A DNA stretch of 64,000 bases from Hyaloperonospora brassicae (GCA_947650285.1 CANTFL010001463.1:124001-188000); one strand, 5' to 3'; numbered from the stretch's first letter, positions 35,615 through 50,147 are shown. Notes: generated by a model from the sequence alone, not told the origin. A program made the numbers and translations.

Positions 35615-35818
35615 CATTTTAGATAATAATGGTCACCATCATTTCCTATGCTAACTTAATATTGTAAGATATATTAGTAAACGGCAATATACGTCACTGC
35701 CTACTTATTGATTGATATAAGCCCACTGTACTAACAAACGCTAATAATAGTCGATGACGGGCACAAATGATGCGCGCTGAGCAGTTAACTGTATCAGAAA
35801 CTTGTATTTACCTGTTAC
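35615..35818. repeat. Dispersed LTR-like repeat, copy 2
   Basis: The counterpart of 11,441-11,640 in the same orientation. It directly abuts the MITE-like element on its left, so one may have inserted at the border of the other. Confidence 0.55.
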
Positions 35819-38800
35819 AAACGTAGGCCAAAAGGATCGATAGAAATCATATTTCAATCCTAAACTATATATGTTATCGAACTCCTGCTACTGGGGTTAT
35901 TCGTTACGAAGACTTAACTTCCACTGCACTAACAGTGTGAGCAAGTTTTAAGGCATTGGAAAAATCCGTGGTCACTGAAGGTAGCCTATAATGTGTAAAT
36001 TAAGCGTTCCGTGCACCGTCATTCCTGGTAGCATGGCTAAACCCATTAAAGACCACATATTATTCATCCAATATTGTCAAGCTAGATATTCAAATTGGTA
36101 GCTAATACGCCAATCGCGAAGGCTTCTTCCATCATACGAGGCATGGAATGATAAACGGTCGGAAGGATGGGCTCGACTTTCGGCGAGATCGCTGTCAGCG
36201 CCATGTTGTACGTCATAAAAGAAAAATCAACATGCCGTGATTATCAAGTAGAATAGCATGAACATTACGCGTCGCAGAATAAAAGAAGCCTTGCTTTACC
36301 TGCCGGGTCCGAATCATCAGAGCTGTTAAGCGAACAGGGTGCTCGGAACTCAGAATTGTTGTAGAAGCAGCAGAATACTATGCCAGAGTTGGCTTGCATT
36401 TGTAGACCCAAAACTTTAAAGACTGAGATCTCGAAGTACAAAGGGTTAAAGGAAGAATCTCTGTGAATGATTTTCGTTAATTAAAACGGCGCCAGAAAGT
36501 CTCTTTGCATCTTCAAAGGGGAATAGCAAGTCCATCAACCCAGCTGAACTTGTTAAAAGGTGCTAATGTTGGGCTTTTGGACTCTAGCTTCAATATCCAT
36601 CAACGTTTGGATCGTAAAGGTGCTAACACCTCGACTCAGACATTCGTTTGAGCTACCAAGGCAGAGTTTAGAATCGATCTGTCGAATCTTCCGAAACTAT
36701 GCATGGTAAGCGTATCACAATTCCTTACGTTCAACACTTTTGGAACAGGTTTATGAACACATGCAACAAACGGTTCTGGCAAGGTTTTGCGGTTGGTTTG
36801 TTCAAGAGCCATCTACTTTGAGTGAATCTGGATCCGCTATATCAAGAGATCAGCGCCGCAAATCAACAGGACTTCGTTCCAAACCAGCCCACTTTAACTC
36901 ATATACCCATAGTTTCTATAGAAGACATGGGTCATTCGTGGAGGACGAGAAAGACTGCTTTAGACGATTCAAACGATTGCAGAAATTATTTTGATCTGAA
37001 TATACAGAACGTTAAGCTACTGAAAGCTGTTGTTTGCGCTCAGTATCACTTCTATACTATGGAACAGTCAATCGTCTACCCAATTGAACTAAATGCGCGA
37101 TTCGAATGATGTTGAGAAGTCGCTTAAGCGCGTCAAATTGTTCGAAACAGTAGGAGTAAGAAGGAAAAGGGACCCCGGCTGGTTTCGTCGCATTATCATA
37201 AATCGCAGGTCTCGAAACAGTTTTGTTTCAACAACCATTACATGATATTGCTGCTATGCTGACAGATATAGTATTTGTACTTTATTGTGAAATAAAAAGG
37301 TGTCACTTTGCGTTTAATTCGGTTGTGGGGCGTCGGTAAACTATAAGATATGTCAGCGATTGGACCACGACAAATACAACTATGAAGCAAGAAAATTACA
37401 CCAAAAAGGATGGTGCGCTTAGAAATATTCAAATATCTAGCATGTAAGAAAAGTGTTGTGGAAATTTGCTGTATGAGTTGAATAGTACGACCTTTATTTT
37501 ATTGTTCTAGATATGGAATAAAAGTCGATGTAATAATTGGTCTACACATGGCTTGAAAGGTATGATCCTTCGTTAAACTGGCAGCATCGATCCGTGAATA
37601 TTGCTGACATTGGGTCATCAGATGGATAATTGATAATCGTCTTATACTTTTTTATGACTGCGTGAATGTTCTGCGAGTGAGAGTGATTTCCCTCACTTGT
37701 AGTCCGGTCGCTGGTACAAGTGAACGAAACATTTGTGTGCATTTCTGTCTACAATGTGAATCAAAGTGCTTTCGACTGTGTTGGAACAAATGGAACGACG
37801 AAGGATCACAAATCGAAAAGTTCGAGTGGACCGGGACGTGGATGCATGTTTGGCGGGCAAATTCAAGAAATAAGACATTTCGAGCTAACAAAGGGCAGCG
37901 CGGTAATCCGATTAATAACTCAGAGTTGAACGGAGAAGACCGGGTGGTAGTACATGTACCGGATCTGGACGACTGCGGAAGCACAATCTTAACGTGCTTG
38001 AGAAAGCAAAAAATAAAAAATTATTGTCGAAGGGGTAAGTTTATATCTTACTGATAATGTAAATTTTCTATAAGATATAAACAGTTGAATTTTTGAGTGA
38101 TAGAATATTCTGTGTTGGAGCGTTGCACACGATCGGACGGATCAGCTCGAGTTCTGGTCTTCGCCGAGAGAAATTATTTGGCTTAAATTACGCAATCCGT
38201 GATGTTGTCCGAGAAATGATAATTTAGAAGGAAGAATTCAGGGCATATTATATATGTTATAGTCAGCATCGACGCGCTCCGACGGTTTCGCATTTTCGCA
38301 CAAATTATACTCTTTTATTTTCTATACCATCCGCAAATAAAAACTTCCGTTAATTTGAAGTGGACAGTCGACAGTAACAATTTTACAGCGAAAGTTTCAC
38401 TTTCGATAATAACGGGTTCTCATAAGCTTAATAATGGCCGAAAATACCTCTCAGAGAGGACTCGGATTAACGCCTTATCTCTAAAGTTCTTTAATTTGCA
38501 TTCGTTAAGCAAGTTTTGATCGAGTTGGAGGATGTGTTACCCAAGTTCGTGACATTTGAGTTGCATTAGGATAAATCAATCACAACAGTATCGAGATGTA
38601 ACCCGGTTCAAAGAATTGAGCTTAAAGAAGCGGATATTATAATATTGTATACTAGTCATTATGAACGAAAATTGACTTAATTTCGCAAAGCAACGGGACA
38701 TGTGAAAAATTTGACCTCAACCTGTATCTTTTTGATTGTCTATATGCGAACGATAATCGAAGGAGGAAATATGGAGCACGTCTTTTACAAATTCAATGCT

Positions 38801-41800
38801 GCTGTGTTACCGGCTTCGGTGCATAAACGAAATAGAAAAGACTATTATATATGGTATAATAAAGAGCACCGATTCTTCCTATATTTATCTTATAGATATC
38901 TTCTTTCAGATACTCATACGTAAAAAGATATCCCGTACACAAAAGTGAGAACCCTCAACGGTATGCTTTGGAAGCGGCGACCGATTCCACAAGGCTGTGC
39001 GACGCCCAGCAACATCAAGAGGATGTAATATACATATTTTAAGATCAGTAATAGACCTCGTACTGATGGGATTTAACGATATTTCTTCTAGTATCGATCA
39101 ATGGAAGCAAAAAATGATGGGCAAATCTTTTGACTCAAAATCCATATTTTTTGCTACTAATATCAAGCATTCCATGTATGCCAACTTTAAGGATGATATT
39201 GTAATTGTATTATTGTGCTACGTTTTGTGTACAGCTTCCAATTAAGCGGCGTACGCGATCTTCTAAAAGATCAATGCGATCGCTGACGGGCCAGTGCAAG
39301 TCTATGTCAAATAATATACATAAAAGGTTTGCGCGGCTACGTCTAAATAACAGTTCATCTCTCTTGCTTGCTGTAAAAAATAGCAAAGGTCACGGCGTCT
39401 ATAGTGTCAGCACTATTTACAATGTGTCAAGTAAGCTTGATTTACGATTTCCAGTGTGTTTGAGATCATACGTAGACGAACTATGTCATTGATATCCATG
39501 ACAACAGTAGTTTGCAATTCGATGCACATTTACGTGACAAGAAAGAGAGGTAGCATAGCGCGCCATCTTTTATCAGTCGCGTTAGCTGCATTACTTTGCC
39601 TATTAAGATATGGAATGAGAACGACCCCCCTCCATGAACTATGCAATGTCTATCTTCTTTATCCTACCGCCTCGAAGTTAGCCTATTTGACGTTTATTAG
39701 GATCATGATTCATCACGCACGACCTCAAACATCCCCAGCTTAAATATAAGAACGGAAATACGGCTGTCTTTGTTTGTGGATCCTAATTCGTCTCTGTTAG
39801 GATGTATATATAGTTTGCGAAGATGCTGATGTCAACATAACAAGGAAATCGTAAAATTACTTTCTATCCTTATGTCAAAGTAAAACAATCGAGGCTGGCT
39901 GAATTAAGATGTTGATGCGCTTTTACGCGGCCTCATTATAACGCTTTTAGGCGGCGTCACCGTATGTACACGTATATTGCGGCAACAATGATTAGTAGCA
40001 TCCCAATTTAATTTTCATGCCGGACGCAATAGATTCTTATGCAAAGAATAATGGAAACACGCTTCTGATTAAACATCCTACGATAAAATACAAACAACAT
40101 TTCTTAAGCTTTCTCCGTCTCGGTCGTTGTCGTATCGTGGTCGAGTGGCGATTTCTCTTTGAAAAGTCGATCTCAACTCTTCACTGGCTCCCGGACGACC
40201 GAATAACAGTGGAAGCACTACGTGTTCGTGCTAAACATTTTTCTCACCTCGCGCACCCGTCGGTAGGGACGGTTGCACTCTTCCAGATGGACTCGAGTCG
40301 GTGCCGAACTTGACCGTATTTGAGATTGAGGCTGTCGCTGGAACAATCACACGATAGCGGGTGTACTTTAAGGTGATCGATATGAGTCACCTTGATTTCT
40401 ACGAGATCTCTTTGTTTAAAGTAGATGCTTGATCTGCAAGCTTTCTGACCACTTGAGCTGTCTCGCGATCTTGCACTATTTGCCTTTACTTGTTTGCTGC
40501 GTCCAATCGCAGTTGTAGTTGTTGCCTGAGATTCCTGGATTCGTGGCCAAACAATTAAGGTATATAGCTTGATGAAAGTATGCAGCTTTCTTGACGTTGG
40601 GTGGTCAATATTCCAACTCGGAATAGAAGTCAACACGTGTACCTAGAAGCAAATTAAAGTCTATTCAATGCTGACTAATCAAACCCAAAAACTGAGACAC
40701 CGCCAGGTCTATCTGTATCACGACTATCGAAGCCACGCGTCTCTCTCTCCAACAGATTGCACCTTTTCATCTATCTGGTTTACACCAAGTGTGATCACTC
40801 TAGATCCTTGGCCTGACCCACATTAGACTTGTAAACAACTGAACCCAGTCTTAAGATCTCTGATTGGGACCACGAGATCGGATCGGGATCGCGAACTCGG
40901 ATCAAGATTGTGACATCTGGCTGGGATCGCGATCTCTGGTAAAATTTGTCTTTATTTTGCGTAACCATCTTAGCGTCACTGCATATTTTACCCTTGCCAT
41001 TAATGAACTCGCGATTTAATAATTTTGAGTACACGATCGTGAGACACCCATACCAGATCGTATCCTCCGATTATAGTTCTATTCAAAATGAACTGACGCC
41101 GGTGACCTATGTGCTCCCAAATCCAACTTACCATAAAAATCTTGTAATCAATTTGCGACAGTATCGATACACGATCCACATATTTATGTTGAATTTTGCA
41201 TTCGTAGATGGTAAATTCACAATCTTTGTCACTCCTACTTATATTTATGCATGGCGTCCGATATAATTCATGAATGTCATAATTAGTTGATAGTTACGTA
41301 TCGTGTATGTGAGGAGACTCACTTTAACTGGAAAAATATTCGTCGGTCAATTACATACGTGCTTGCCAGCGCGTGAGGCTTAGATTTTCATACGTGCACC
41401 GTTTTGGCCCATACCGATTACTACAGCATGCCAATGATTCGTTCTAGTGGGATACATCTCCAATATACCCGACCCCACTGTCACTATATATATTTTCTGC
41501 TGCCGTTTTTCAAATGGACAGCAAGGCTATTTCTGTCCTATTTCTTTAATGGATCATATTAGTTATTTAAGCTCGTATCTTCAAATATGCAGATTTTTTC
41601 AATAATCTTCGATAATTTTGCTGTTTTTTATACTGTATGACTTTGCGATCCAATACACTTAACGATGTTGAGATCCGTTATCCGGGAAACAATTTCTGAC
41701 TGGACGTGCCACTAATGTCTACGTAGTATTTCTTCGGAATTCCTTCTATTTCATGACTAGTTAGATTTGTTATTTTGATGGCTGAGCTTAACATTACCGA

Positions 41801-44800
41801 ATAAATTCATGCGTTACAATGCACATGTAATTTCTTCGCGACTGGCTTGCGCCATCCACGCATCCCCCCGTTTAGGCCCAGTAAAAACTTGCGCTTAATT
41901 GGTGAGGAGAGTCGCTCGAGCATAACTTTCTTGCTGCTTATAATCACTAGTCAAGGTCAATACAGAATGCGAACAACAACGACGTTGATCACTTCGATAT
42001 TAAAGAACGCACACCCAGTAATATTGATGAATCTATTGCGTCCCTAGTGTTCCGCTTGGTCTTGTAGAGTCGAGACCACACTCTCGTGATTGTGAATATG
42101 ATTGCCTGGATTATGTTATCACGTCACGAAGATACATTATAACCACGTTCATTCAATAATCGTGCAATAGAAAACTTAGCGCGATCGCTCACACAAATTG
42201 TTGCACGTGCGCTGCAATACCTTCGAATCTTTACGAGCAGATGTAGAAGCCTGACCACCCTTTATTGAGGTAGTGCGCTCACTATTAAAGCGATTTGGCT
42301 TATCAACATCAATTGGGTCTACCTAGGGGGTAGAAAATGGTCGTAACGCCACCAACACATTCTTACAATGTTCCAGAGGTACACATACATTTAAAGTGAG
42401 TATAAATCTTCCGGACAATACGACGTGGCCTAACCGATTATTCAAATAAACATGGTAGAAAGAATGATCAAAGCGCTCGTTCAGTACTTATAACCTTGCG
42501 AAAAATAACCGTGCACTTCACGGATGGTACACGCTCTCGAAAGCGCTTGACATTACGGAGTATTCCTTTTTCACGGCTACATATAAATTCTTTAATACAA
42601 TTCTGGAAGTGGTCATCTCATGAGTGACAGTGTGCTGTCTCTTGTAGGGTGCCGTACAGATCTGCCTCTATTCAAATTCTATGTAATCTGAACAGCCGGC
42701 GGTGCATGTTTTTCCAATTGCTTGCGATGTGCAGTTCATGCGACAAGCCAGATCTCAAAGTGATTTCATTAAGTTGTATATACGAATGCACTTTAAGATG
42801 ATCAAATGAGATGCCTTAACGGTAACGGATCTCATTGTATCAATAATATCTGTAGGATAAATGGATTATCAAGTTGTGCTCAATGCGATGCTGATTAGAA
42901 TATACGTCATGGAGATCTAGCATAGACGACCAAAAAGAGGATTCATTTTCGTATAAAAGTCGACCATGCCACCATCGGCATACCAATGTGGTAGCATCTA
43001 TTTCTAGATCCATGGAAAGTGACGCAAAATATTGCAGCCTCTAGTCTTCTTTGTAATGTCAGCAGACTTGCCTACAACACGGCCATCGCAATAGATGCAA
43101 AATGACTACAGTGACTACGACTCAAATTACCGCCGAAATATTGCTCAGAGCTACCGTGTTGACAATTCTCGTCTATTTTGTGTATGCAATATTAACGTGT
43201 GTAGGCGATAAGCCTAATGACTTGTTGGAAGACTCCAAAATTCAAGGTACTGAGTTAAGCTGATGAATAATACACGACAAGGATTGAGTCATCGCTTCTG
43301 CAACTCTGATTATACTAGACGGATTCGAGGGATGATATGAATCGGATGCCACATCCGTCGCACTCGAACAGGTGGCCTTGGATAGAGGTTATCATTCATG
43401 ATAAATAACTTTTTTTCGGAACAGAAGCCGCGGTTAGATTAGCTACTTTTGTTGCTATGCACGCTTTTTGTTCTAATCACAATATAAAGTTGTAGGTAGC
43501 GTTTTTCGCTTGTATCAGTTGACTGTTTTGATGAATATATTGACAGGGTGTGATACCGGTACGATGGCGTAAGGGGTTATACAAGATTGCAATTTTCGTT
43601 TATAGCGTCGGAAGAAGCCGTCGAAAATTAGCCGTTCGATCATGTTGGGACCAAATTAATTTGCATTACTTCCTTTTTATGTCTTCTGATAATTTATTCG
43701 TGATGGCTAATCGAGCCGGATTTATTTTAATTGTCACATTCGATAGTAATTTTATGATTTACAGATAATGGCTGAACTTTATTTTTGATATTACGTAGCT
43801 TTTTCGACCATTAAACTATCAAATCTCGTAGATGTGTGAAGGATAACCTGACTAACACAAAATAAATTCGAAACGCTTACCTAAGAAAAACGCAAAATCA
43901 CTTCGAAACTATATCCCAATAAACATCATCAAGTCTATATATACCTTGTGATTTTTACTACAAGATAAAAAAAGTGTTTTTGACGATTGAAGTGTACCAT
44001 TCCTGCCAAGAGGATTGTTCTGCCGAAATTTGTGCCGGACTTGGTCGAGTGATTATATGATCATGACCGATGCCTTAGTTTGTAAGAGTTTGATCATTTA
44101 CGATGCTAAGGTTTAGATCGCATCGTCATTCGAGTGGAGCTATTGGTAGTATCACTCGATCTGTACATATTGTGCTACAAGAGGTGCAAGGTATTACTTA
44201 CACTCGTCCACTGGTTCAAACAGGAGCTTAATCTCAACTTCTTTTAATCTTGATATGGTAAATGTCCTTACATTATTCCTTTTTTCAATCGCAACGTTAC
44301 AAAGAGGCTTTCCAGATCCCCTGTAATCACGAGAATTACGTGACCAAGTACCAACGTCTTCCCGAATGATAATGGGCTTGGAGTCCCATTAACATCATAT
44401 AAGTATACGAGGTTTTACACTTCCAAAGCTTGTAGGTTACCCAGTTAAGTATAATGCATACTTGAGCTCAAATACCTGTGTAACTAGGTTAATCACTAGA
44501 GCTTACCTCATGCAGCAAAAGCCTTTAGATACAATAGATCAGGCAAATGTTGCTATGCTACAAGAACGAATCTATGTCACAGGTATGACGTCATCAGCAT
44601 GCCGCATAGCTAATTTTTAAATGATCGCGATATGGAAATAAAAATACCGTTGCGACTTTTGGACGATCCACACACAATTTAACAGAGCTTGTGTACTTTA
44701 TAATGCACGTAACACCAGGGCTAATTCAAGCCATTCTTGGCAGGAGTCGATAGCGTCATCAGCCTCAAAACCGTCGAAACCAGTTTGAGACGTGACATCA

Positions 44801-47800
44801 ATCTACTTTTCAAAGGCTTTGCAGTGAAATCGATAAAAATTTATTAGATTAGGGCAACAAAGCCGATCGACTTCGATTTTTGTTGTTACGGAATTATTTG
44901 TGTGTAGGCTACATGATCATCGTATCGGACATATTAATTTGACTAAGTTATTGCGTAATGTTAGGTATAAGTACAGCTATGATGAATAAACAAAAATATA
45001 ATAAGCGGGGTGACCGCAGACGTTGGATAAGACTGACATTGCAAACGTTTCTCTGCAATTGTCATTTTTTTAAATATCGTCCCTTTGTGTATGATAAATG
45101 TAATCTTATTTTACAAATGTAATATGGCGTTATGAAGCAATTAACAAAAGATTGTATTAGCGATAGCAACAACAAATACATCGAGATGCTTCAAAAAAGC
45201 GCATATGTTAAAGGGACGCTTGACACATCTAAATATATAACTAGCTTAGCAAAATAAAAGGCGACAATTTGCACCCGTTAAATATAAATTTTGATTTTAA
45301 GAAGGTGATGATGACCGACATCGACCGAGCTTTACTACAAATGAGTCGATCTCCAATTTGCTGCGTGCAATATCAACTATGAAACAATTGAAAAGGGTTT
45401 CGATATTAGACGATGACCTATATTTTATACTAAATCAGGCGAATATCGCGATTTATACGTATTGTATCACAAATAGTGTTGCAAGAGAGTCGAAGTGATG
45501 ACGTGGTCAGCCAATGATACTCAATTGCTGATCACCGATGGAGCCATTTTTTTAAACAAATTACAAGCTACATTATGGAACGGATCAAAAGCAAATATCA
45601 GAGGCATAAAGTTGGCGAGAGACGACTTTAAACACACATGAGCTCAAGGGTGCATGAAAAATTGAAAGTATCGGTGATAGGTAGATAGTATATTTCGTGC
45701 TTGACTTTGGCAATCTCTTTACATAGATACGAAATGTCTTTAACAGGATAGTAACCATAGATATTAGAAGTAGCGAAAAACTCGATTTTGATATATATTT
45801 AAAGAGACTGTGTCGAGGTTTACTATCGATAGAACCTGTATAAGGTACCACGTCAAATGATTGAGCTTTTGTAATTAAGACAGGTGAACCGACAGAATTC
45901 GAGATTGGTGTTTTATTTATTGATTTATAATGAGACGAAGAGAGTTTACATTAATGAACCAAGTTTAGACAAAAGAAAAGTTATTAAAACGCATAATTGG
46001 TCGACGATCGGATCAGAAAAAATTATGTAGCTTATAACTCGTGTGAATATAAGGATGGATGCTGACGTAATATATGGTGCTTATAGTGTGGTATACTATT
46101 GTGGTTAAATTCAATAAAAGCAGCATTACGATCAAAAACTCAGACGAGTCGCTGATTGTGGCAGTAAGTTAGGCCGCCACATTAAGATAAATCAATATCT
46201 TTACGCAAATTACGTACCCTTCAGTTTAAGTTGCAGCTATATCCTAGCAAATCGAACACAATATCGTATTAGAAGCTTGCATGATCTCAGTACCATATTT
46301 TTTATACGCGTTAATATGCGAGAGTTCACAAAAGGTTGGGCTTCAACGCGTTTTGCGATGCTACTAGTTCATTATATTTCAATTTTGACTAGATAAAGAT
46401 TACGATGACCCAACTAAGGCTCAACAGCTCTTCACTGAATGATAAATAAATCGAACCTATAAATAGGCTCATTTTTCGCTGGATAGTTCTTTCTCTATGG
46501 TAGAATCGAGTGTTGGTCATCAAACCGACCAGTCCCGTCCGTCGCTTTGACTATGAAGTGCTAAAAGACGTACTGTAATAGACGCAAAGTCATGAATGAT
46601 CTGAATAAATGGCCCTACATCAGAACATTGCGCTTTATTTGATATTGTTAAATTCTTCTTTGTCTTAGTTAATCTTTTGTTATGCGTTGTGAAAGTTGAA
46701 CGATATGTCTTACTGTGGTTTGTCGATCTGTAAGCAATCGACTGAAACTTGCGTTTTTTTATCTGATCTCGGCAGGCTGGCAGTGAAAAGTTTATCGCAT
46801 AACATTTTCGCATTTTACACGTCAGCACTAGATGATGATCGATTATACATAATGATAATCAAGAAATTTTGCATAGCATGTATCTCCAAATTTAGGCGAC
46901 TAATATAAGAGATTTTCTACAATGCTTCTCTTTTACTACATTCTGACGCAAAAACAACGCGAAAATATAACATGAGATGTCTAAATGGGTGCGATGGTTG
47001 CTTGCATGTGATCATTTATCTATTTTGTGCATAGAGAGAGAGGTCTTGGAGGTTATTATGGTGGCTTGAATAGAAAACAGCACGAACAATCGCGTAAAAG
47101 GAATAAAATGCCATACAATTCTTAACTATCATTAGCTCTGTCGAAATGAAGGCCGGACTGAGTGTGCATACAGACGGTAATATTCCAATCCGACCGGGTA
47201 CACATGTTGAGGGTGTAAAGCCAATCTGGTACACCTTATAGGATAATTCTCTTGATCTGTCGGCTGTCTGAGAACTAGTACATTTCAAGTTTTGCACTCA
47301 CTTCTTTTTCCAATACGTAAAACACTCTTGCGGGTGTGAAAAAGAGCTTAAGCCGTTGCAACCGACGGTACACGAAGCTAGCACAATTTTTCGAGTCAAC
47401 ACCAGGATCCGATCTCGTCATTTATTTCGTGTAGACGCCGGGATAAGTGCTGACTAGGTTAAAAAATCTCAAGATCTTTACGTCTCCACCCTATACGTCT
47501 TTTTGCGAGGGTCAAATATGGTCTTATCTCGCACGTTTTTAACAAAAAAGCATGTGCATATTCACGATTATTATATCAGCTCTATTTTTGGAAGCTACAC
47601 GTAACGGACGGTTGCACTTCGATGCAAAGCAATCGTTGTTGATAGGTACGAACGTAGCAGCGCTGAATTAAATCCCTAGTAATTGGACAACTTTATTTGT
47701 ATTTTGACGCTTTGTATCGATGTTGTTGTGATAAAGATTAGGGCGAGACTTGAGACCATTCCGATAAAGAAAATAAAGAAACAGAACTAGAATTGATTTG

Positions 47801-48395
47801 AGTTTGTCTAGTTGGCATACAACAGATATAATACAGGCATCTGACACGGGATGATCCGACAAAACAAAATTATCGATGTTGTCAGGAAGACTCTTTACAT
47901 GTTTCAGCAAGTACGCTACATCATGGATCAGGCTGCCTAAATTGATAGTTTACAGCTTTAGTACCGTCGTTTGATACACTGATCTGTGTTTATCGCGCTT
48001 ACTTTCCGGAAAGATATATGGTACCAAACAATTTAATTGTATATATTTATTGAGGTACATCGCTAATCGCCGCAGAAGCTTAACCTCCTTTCGTACGTTT
48101 ATGCTGTCTTGTTGATCAATATAACCGACAAATGCATTTCAAATGAATACAGTCATGATTTCGCGTACAAACAGCATCCGTGCTCTCTGCCTATAATTCA
48201 GCATTATAGATTTATGTTCTTTTTTATTCTAATCGCATTATGGATTATATATAAAACTTAAACAGCATGACAGGGAACGGCGATAAGCGAAATAATATAA
48301 AAAGATGATGAAGGTCCTACAGCTCATCGCAAATAGACATCCACCCATAGTTTTTGTATGTGGAACAACACATTAGTTAAGGCCCTGCCTATTTA
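35819..48395. other. AT-rich gene desert
   Basis: About 12.6 kb with no domain-bearing frame on either strand. The longest frames, for example 37,662-38,054 (+, 130 codons) and 40,244-40,636 (-, 130 codons), overlap others of equal length and look random. At 36,740-37,109 two overlapping plus frames occur together, possibly an eroded coding fragment. A cluster of GGGATCGCGA-like repeats lies near 40,870-40,935. No RNA gene was recognised. Confidence 0.6.
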
Positions 48396-48533
48396 GTGGT
48401 CGCTACACACTCTTGGTACACATCATCGCTATGGCATAGATTTTTTATGGTGCATGTCGTAGGTGGGGTGTGGATAATTTTGACCTCTCGATGCCAGTGT
48501 GGGGTTAAGCGAATCGTTGTCGGCGAACGGAGT

Positions 48534-48557
48534 GTCGCCGATGGAAACGTCGGCGAC
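48534..48557. repeat. Hairpin GTCGCCGA / TCGGCGAC
   Basis: Perfect 8-base arms around an 8-base loop. A related hairpin (7-base arms GTCGCCG / CGGCGAC) lies at 49,319-49,340, so the pair brackets about 0.8 kb. Confidence 0.6.
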
Positions 48558-48566
48558 TACGTCTCG

Positions 48567-48634
48567 GCGACCCATTGTCTTTGACTCAATTTTCAGCGAC
48601 CTATTGTCTTTGTCTCAATTTTTAGTGACCCATG
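48567..48634. repeat. 29-bp tandem repeat, about 2.3 copies
   Basis: Units start at 48,567, 48,596 and 48,625 (the last partial). Each carries GCGACC-ATTGTCTTTG and CTCAATTTT. The array directly follows the hairpin at 48,534. Confidence 0.8.
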
Positions 48635-48639
48635 TGCCG

Positions 48640-49993
48640 GTGAACTCCGTTAACTGTGCATAATGCGAGAAGATCGATTTGTCAATTCTTCACTTTGTTT
48701 GTATAAGACGTAAGGAAGGACAGAGAGACATTTAAAATGGATCTTCGATATAGCAAAAAGGATAAACCAATTCAGTGCAGAATTTACGAAGCCTAAGACA
48801 CGCGTACACTTACGGTAAGTCCCTGCGTGGTATAGATTACGCCTGCCGTCTGACCTCGAGAGCCATAGCTTGTAGAGGTATTGACTGGTAGAGCCAAATA
48901 TTTCGGAAGAATCAGGTTGGGCAGCGCTCGCTACTAGGTAAAGAAGGATTTCCGTCGTCGACGATCCGGTAAAGCTCAGTAAAGAGACCATTGTGAGTCT
49001 CGTCAACGACGGGCCGGAGAGACATGAGGGAAGGCACAGTTTTCACAAAGACTACTCTGAGTGACGAGCCGATGAGCCTCAGCCGAGGACACCGCCATTC
49101 TTCTAGTCGGGCGTGCACTGCACCTGGTGAATTGTAAAAGCGCGTAATGCGTTGGCTTCCACCCGTTGGTTTCAAGTCACAAAAAGATAGAGGTTTAGAA
49201 GCTGCTCAGCTTAGGCAAACTTATGGAGTATTGGTTGTAGGGAATCCGTCGGGCGAAAACTACAACTGAGCCCGAAATTACGAATCGCGTAGCTTTTTAT
49301 CCTAAAGTACCAGTCCGTGTCGCCGACTTGACCCGGCGACTGTTTTGTTTGTACGTTGATACTGTGAGTGAATAGATTTGATTACCTACTATACCACATG
49401 ATCTAAGGCCTGTGGGAGAGTCAAGTGAAAACATAGGCTGTGTAATATGTACATATAACCATTGGGTGATTGCCGTCGTTAATATCATGTGCGTTGTCGA
49501 CAGAACGCGCAAATCGCGTCGATAAGATCAGTTTATTTTGCGAATGAATATCATGAATAAGTGAGTTATCAAACAGTTTCATCATGTCTGTTTCTGGTTA
49601 AGCACTTAACATTTGGTGTATGCAAGGCATGCCAGCTTTCCGAGCTCCCTACGGACGTAATATGCAGAGCCACACAACAGTATTAGTAGTTCGATCGATC
49701 CATTCATGTCGATGTAGGATTCTAAAGATAGTTACCGGGCATGAAAACAAAAGTAGCGTGTAACGATTGAGGATAGCAAATACGATTGATCGTAATTAGC
49801 AGTATAACTTACCGTATAGGAGATTTTAAGATCGCAAATTTGTGAATGTGAAGATCAAGTGAGGCACGGTGGGAGCTGGTAGCTATGTAGTATATTAACA
49901 TTGGGCACAAAAGGGCCAATATATATATTTAACATACTGGCTGCCTCACTTGCTGCCATTTTCTGTTTAACTGGCTGCCGTCTCGCTTCTCCC
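48640..49993. other. Non-coding stretch with weak minus-strand frames
   Basis: Frames at 48,650-49,006 and 48,912-49,175 (both minus) overlap and could be pieces of one eroded coding region, since the second contains the fairly protein-like SLRPVVDETHNGLFTELYRI. No family is recognised. Otherwise nothing is seen. Confidence 0.35.
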
Positions 49994-50147
49994 TAGCAAC
50001 CAAGCAGTTCTTGTTTTATGTTGCAGTTAAGTATAATAAGGTTAACACTATTTAGTGCATTTTATACCTAAGTCGAGCATAGTACTGGCTTTGAGACTTT
50101 TGTACATTTGTGATACTTGTAATGAGATTTGCTCTTCTCACAACACA
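49994..50147. repeat. Dispersed LTR-like repeat, second family, copy 2
   Basis: The counterpart of 33,216-33,368. It is followed by a 59-base-spaced duplication (CAACACATGA at 50,141 and 50,200, each followed by an ACGTRGCRACC variant), which looks like part of the same old LTR. Confidence 0.55.
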
